DNA from: Terricaulis sp.
GTDB taxonomy: Bacteria; Pseudomonadota; Alphaproteobacteria; Caulobacterales; Aquidulcibacteraceae
DNA length: 64,000 nt
Reading direction: 5' to 3'
NCBI GenBank assembly: GCA_024707365.1
Contig: JANPZV010000004.1
Coordinates: 186,001-250,000 of the forward strand
Shown here: piece by piece, positions 63,194 to 64,000 of the stretch
Position numbering within the stretch: position 1 is the first letter of the stretch
Layout: every line of letters starts with the position of its first letter
The notes under the pieces: generated by a model
What the model saw: only the letters and a program-made list of their open reading frames with translations
Databases searched by the model: none
Told to the model about the DNA's origin: nothing
Position numbers and translations under genes: made by a program

Positions 63194-64000
63194 ATGTCTG
63201 TGCGGGCGCGCCCGCCGAGCAACGCCAATCAAAATTTGCAGACCATGCTGCGGGTCTGGACGCTGCAGACGGCGGTGCTCGCCTCTGCGGCGCTGCTTGT
63301 GTTTTGGGGCTTTTACGCGCTCGACTTTCTGGCGCTGCCGGAAGCGGAGCGCTCGGGCGCGGGCCCGATTGGCGAGTATTTCGCCTATGACCCAGACGGG
63401 CTGAGTGACGCGATCGCCTCGCTGGCGGCGGTGAACGCCGCAATATTCGGCATCGTCATTACCGTTGTGTCGATCATCGTGCAGCTCTCGTCCGAGCGCT
63501 ATACGGGCGTGGCGCGCATGTTCCTGCGCGATCGCATCAATCTGCAGGTGGCCGCTTATTACGTGGTCGCCTGCGTTGTCAGCGTCTGGCTTTCCACCAC
63601 GTTGCGGTCGGCCTACGTGCCCGAAGCCACGCTCACGGCCATGCTCTCGGTGACGACAGGCGGCATCGTCGTCATGGCGCCGTACTTTGGCTACGTGTTC
63701 TGGTTTCTGGAGCCGCAGAACATCATCGCCCGCATCCGCCGTGAAGCGGTGCGCGCCGCAGAGCACGGCGCGGCGGGCGAGGGCGATGCGGCGTGCGCGA
63801 TTGCTCAAGGCGAAGCGCTGTTCGCGCTCAAGGAATTGACCGACATCGCCAACAATTCGATCTCCGGCCGCGATAAAATCATCGCCAGCGCCGCCGTCGA
63901 TGCGCTCAAGGATGTCGCGCTCGGCTGCATCACGCTCAAGCCGCAGGCGAGCCCGCATTGGTTCAAGATCGGCCCGAAAATACGGCTTAATCCCGATTTC
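63194..64000 (+). CDS. DUF2254-like membrane protein, N-terminal part (runs off the window)
   Basis: The open frame from ATG 63194 continues to the right edge without a stop, so about 269 residues are visible. Spans are 'LQTAVLASAALLVFWGFYAL', 'AIFGIVITVVSIIVQLSS' and 'AAYYVVACVVSVWLSTT' and further. 'VSIIVQLSSERYTGVARMFLRD' resembles the DUF2254 motif region. A soluble helical domain begins after 'RIRREAVRAA'. The long antisense ORF on the other strand (63146-63958) is a shadow. Confidence 0.7.
   Translation, partial: MSVRARPPSNANQNLQTMLRVWTLQTAVLASAALLVFWGFYALDFLALPEAERSGAGPIGEYFAYDPDGLSDAIASLAAVNAAIFGIVITVVSIIVQLSSERYTGVARMFLRDRINLQVAAYYVVACVVSVWLSTTLRSAYVPEATLTAMLSVTTGGIVVMAPYFGYVFWFLEPQNIIARIRREAVRAAEHGAAGEGDAACAIAQGEALFALKELTDIANNSISGRDKIIASAAVDALKDVALGCITLKPQASPHWFKIGPKIRLNPDF

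Noticed and set aside
63146-63958. 270-residue minus-strand ORF at the right edge
   Set aside because: Antisense to the DUF2254-like frame, which has membrane spans and runs off the window.

Overview
The window is a high-GC alphaproteobacterial chromosome segment. Several genes are of types mostly met in that class: a NadQ-type NAD regulator, a TIGR02301 protein, a YcgN cysteine-cluster protein, a 'vgr-related' protein and a DUF1272 protein. The mix suggests the Caulobacterales/Hyphomonadaceae neighbourhood, but no rRNA or strong marker is present, so this is an inference. I saw no tRNA, rRNA, CRISPR array, phage or classical transposase. Nearly all the DNA is housekeeping or ordinary accessory metabolism.

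Layout: (1) 1-7 kb: glyQ, a DUF559 nuclease gene, glyS and ppdK, with three copies of a GC-rich palindromic element among them. (2) 7-13.5 kb: SleB-type hydrolase, SDR, DUF1272, then the nadA-nadB-nadC operon on the minus strand. (3) 13.5-24.5 kb: mltA and M23 peptidoglycan genes, nadQ with an HD hydrolase, small lipoproteins, GNAT, an M2 peptidase, and a four-gene operon of unknown function (two zinc-ribbon proteins and two acidic proteins). (4) 24.5-38.5 kb: CorC/HlyC-type protein, KAS III, ygfZ, GT9, dihydroorotase, amidase, tlyA, RlmD-like methyltransferase, ycgN. (5) 38.5-47.8 kb: AbgT transporter, membrane alpha/beta hydrolase, aroC, pdxH, acyl-CoA ligase, MBL hydrolase, ATP-grasp-like protein. 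(6) 47.9-54.9 kb: peptide ABC importer (two permeases and a binding protein), oligopeptidase B, PP2C, MaoC. (7) 55-64 kb: purL, a second DUF559 cassette, gor, a ParA pair, the propionyl-CoA carboxylase alpha subunit and two membrane proteins.

The most interesting signal is a palindrome-bounded DUF559 element. Two loci carry a DUF559 (Vsr-like fold) nuclease ORF between inverted copies of a CCTCCCC..GGGGAGG hairpin. Two more loci carry the paired ends without the ORF, one of them translated in frame inside glyS. The arrangement resembles an autonomous/non-autonomous mobile family. A second, AT-rich repeat (TTAAAGC...GCTTTAA) sits at gene ends and supplies stop codons to both genes of convergent pairs. 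A third signal is a pair of TATGCTC-N5-(G/T)AGCATA operators upstream of nadA, with the probable regulator NadQ encoded 2.4 kb away.

Quality warning: about twenty single-base frameshifts interrupt otherwise well-conserved genes (glyS six times, the M23 lipoprotein gene twice, and once each in nadC, the KAS III gene, the amidase gene, tlyA, pdxH, the acyl-CoA ligase gene, oppB, oppC, pccA and others). Most lie in homopolymer runs and every one can be repaired by one base, so I read them mainly as assembly errors. Affected genes are annotated across the whole repaired span.
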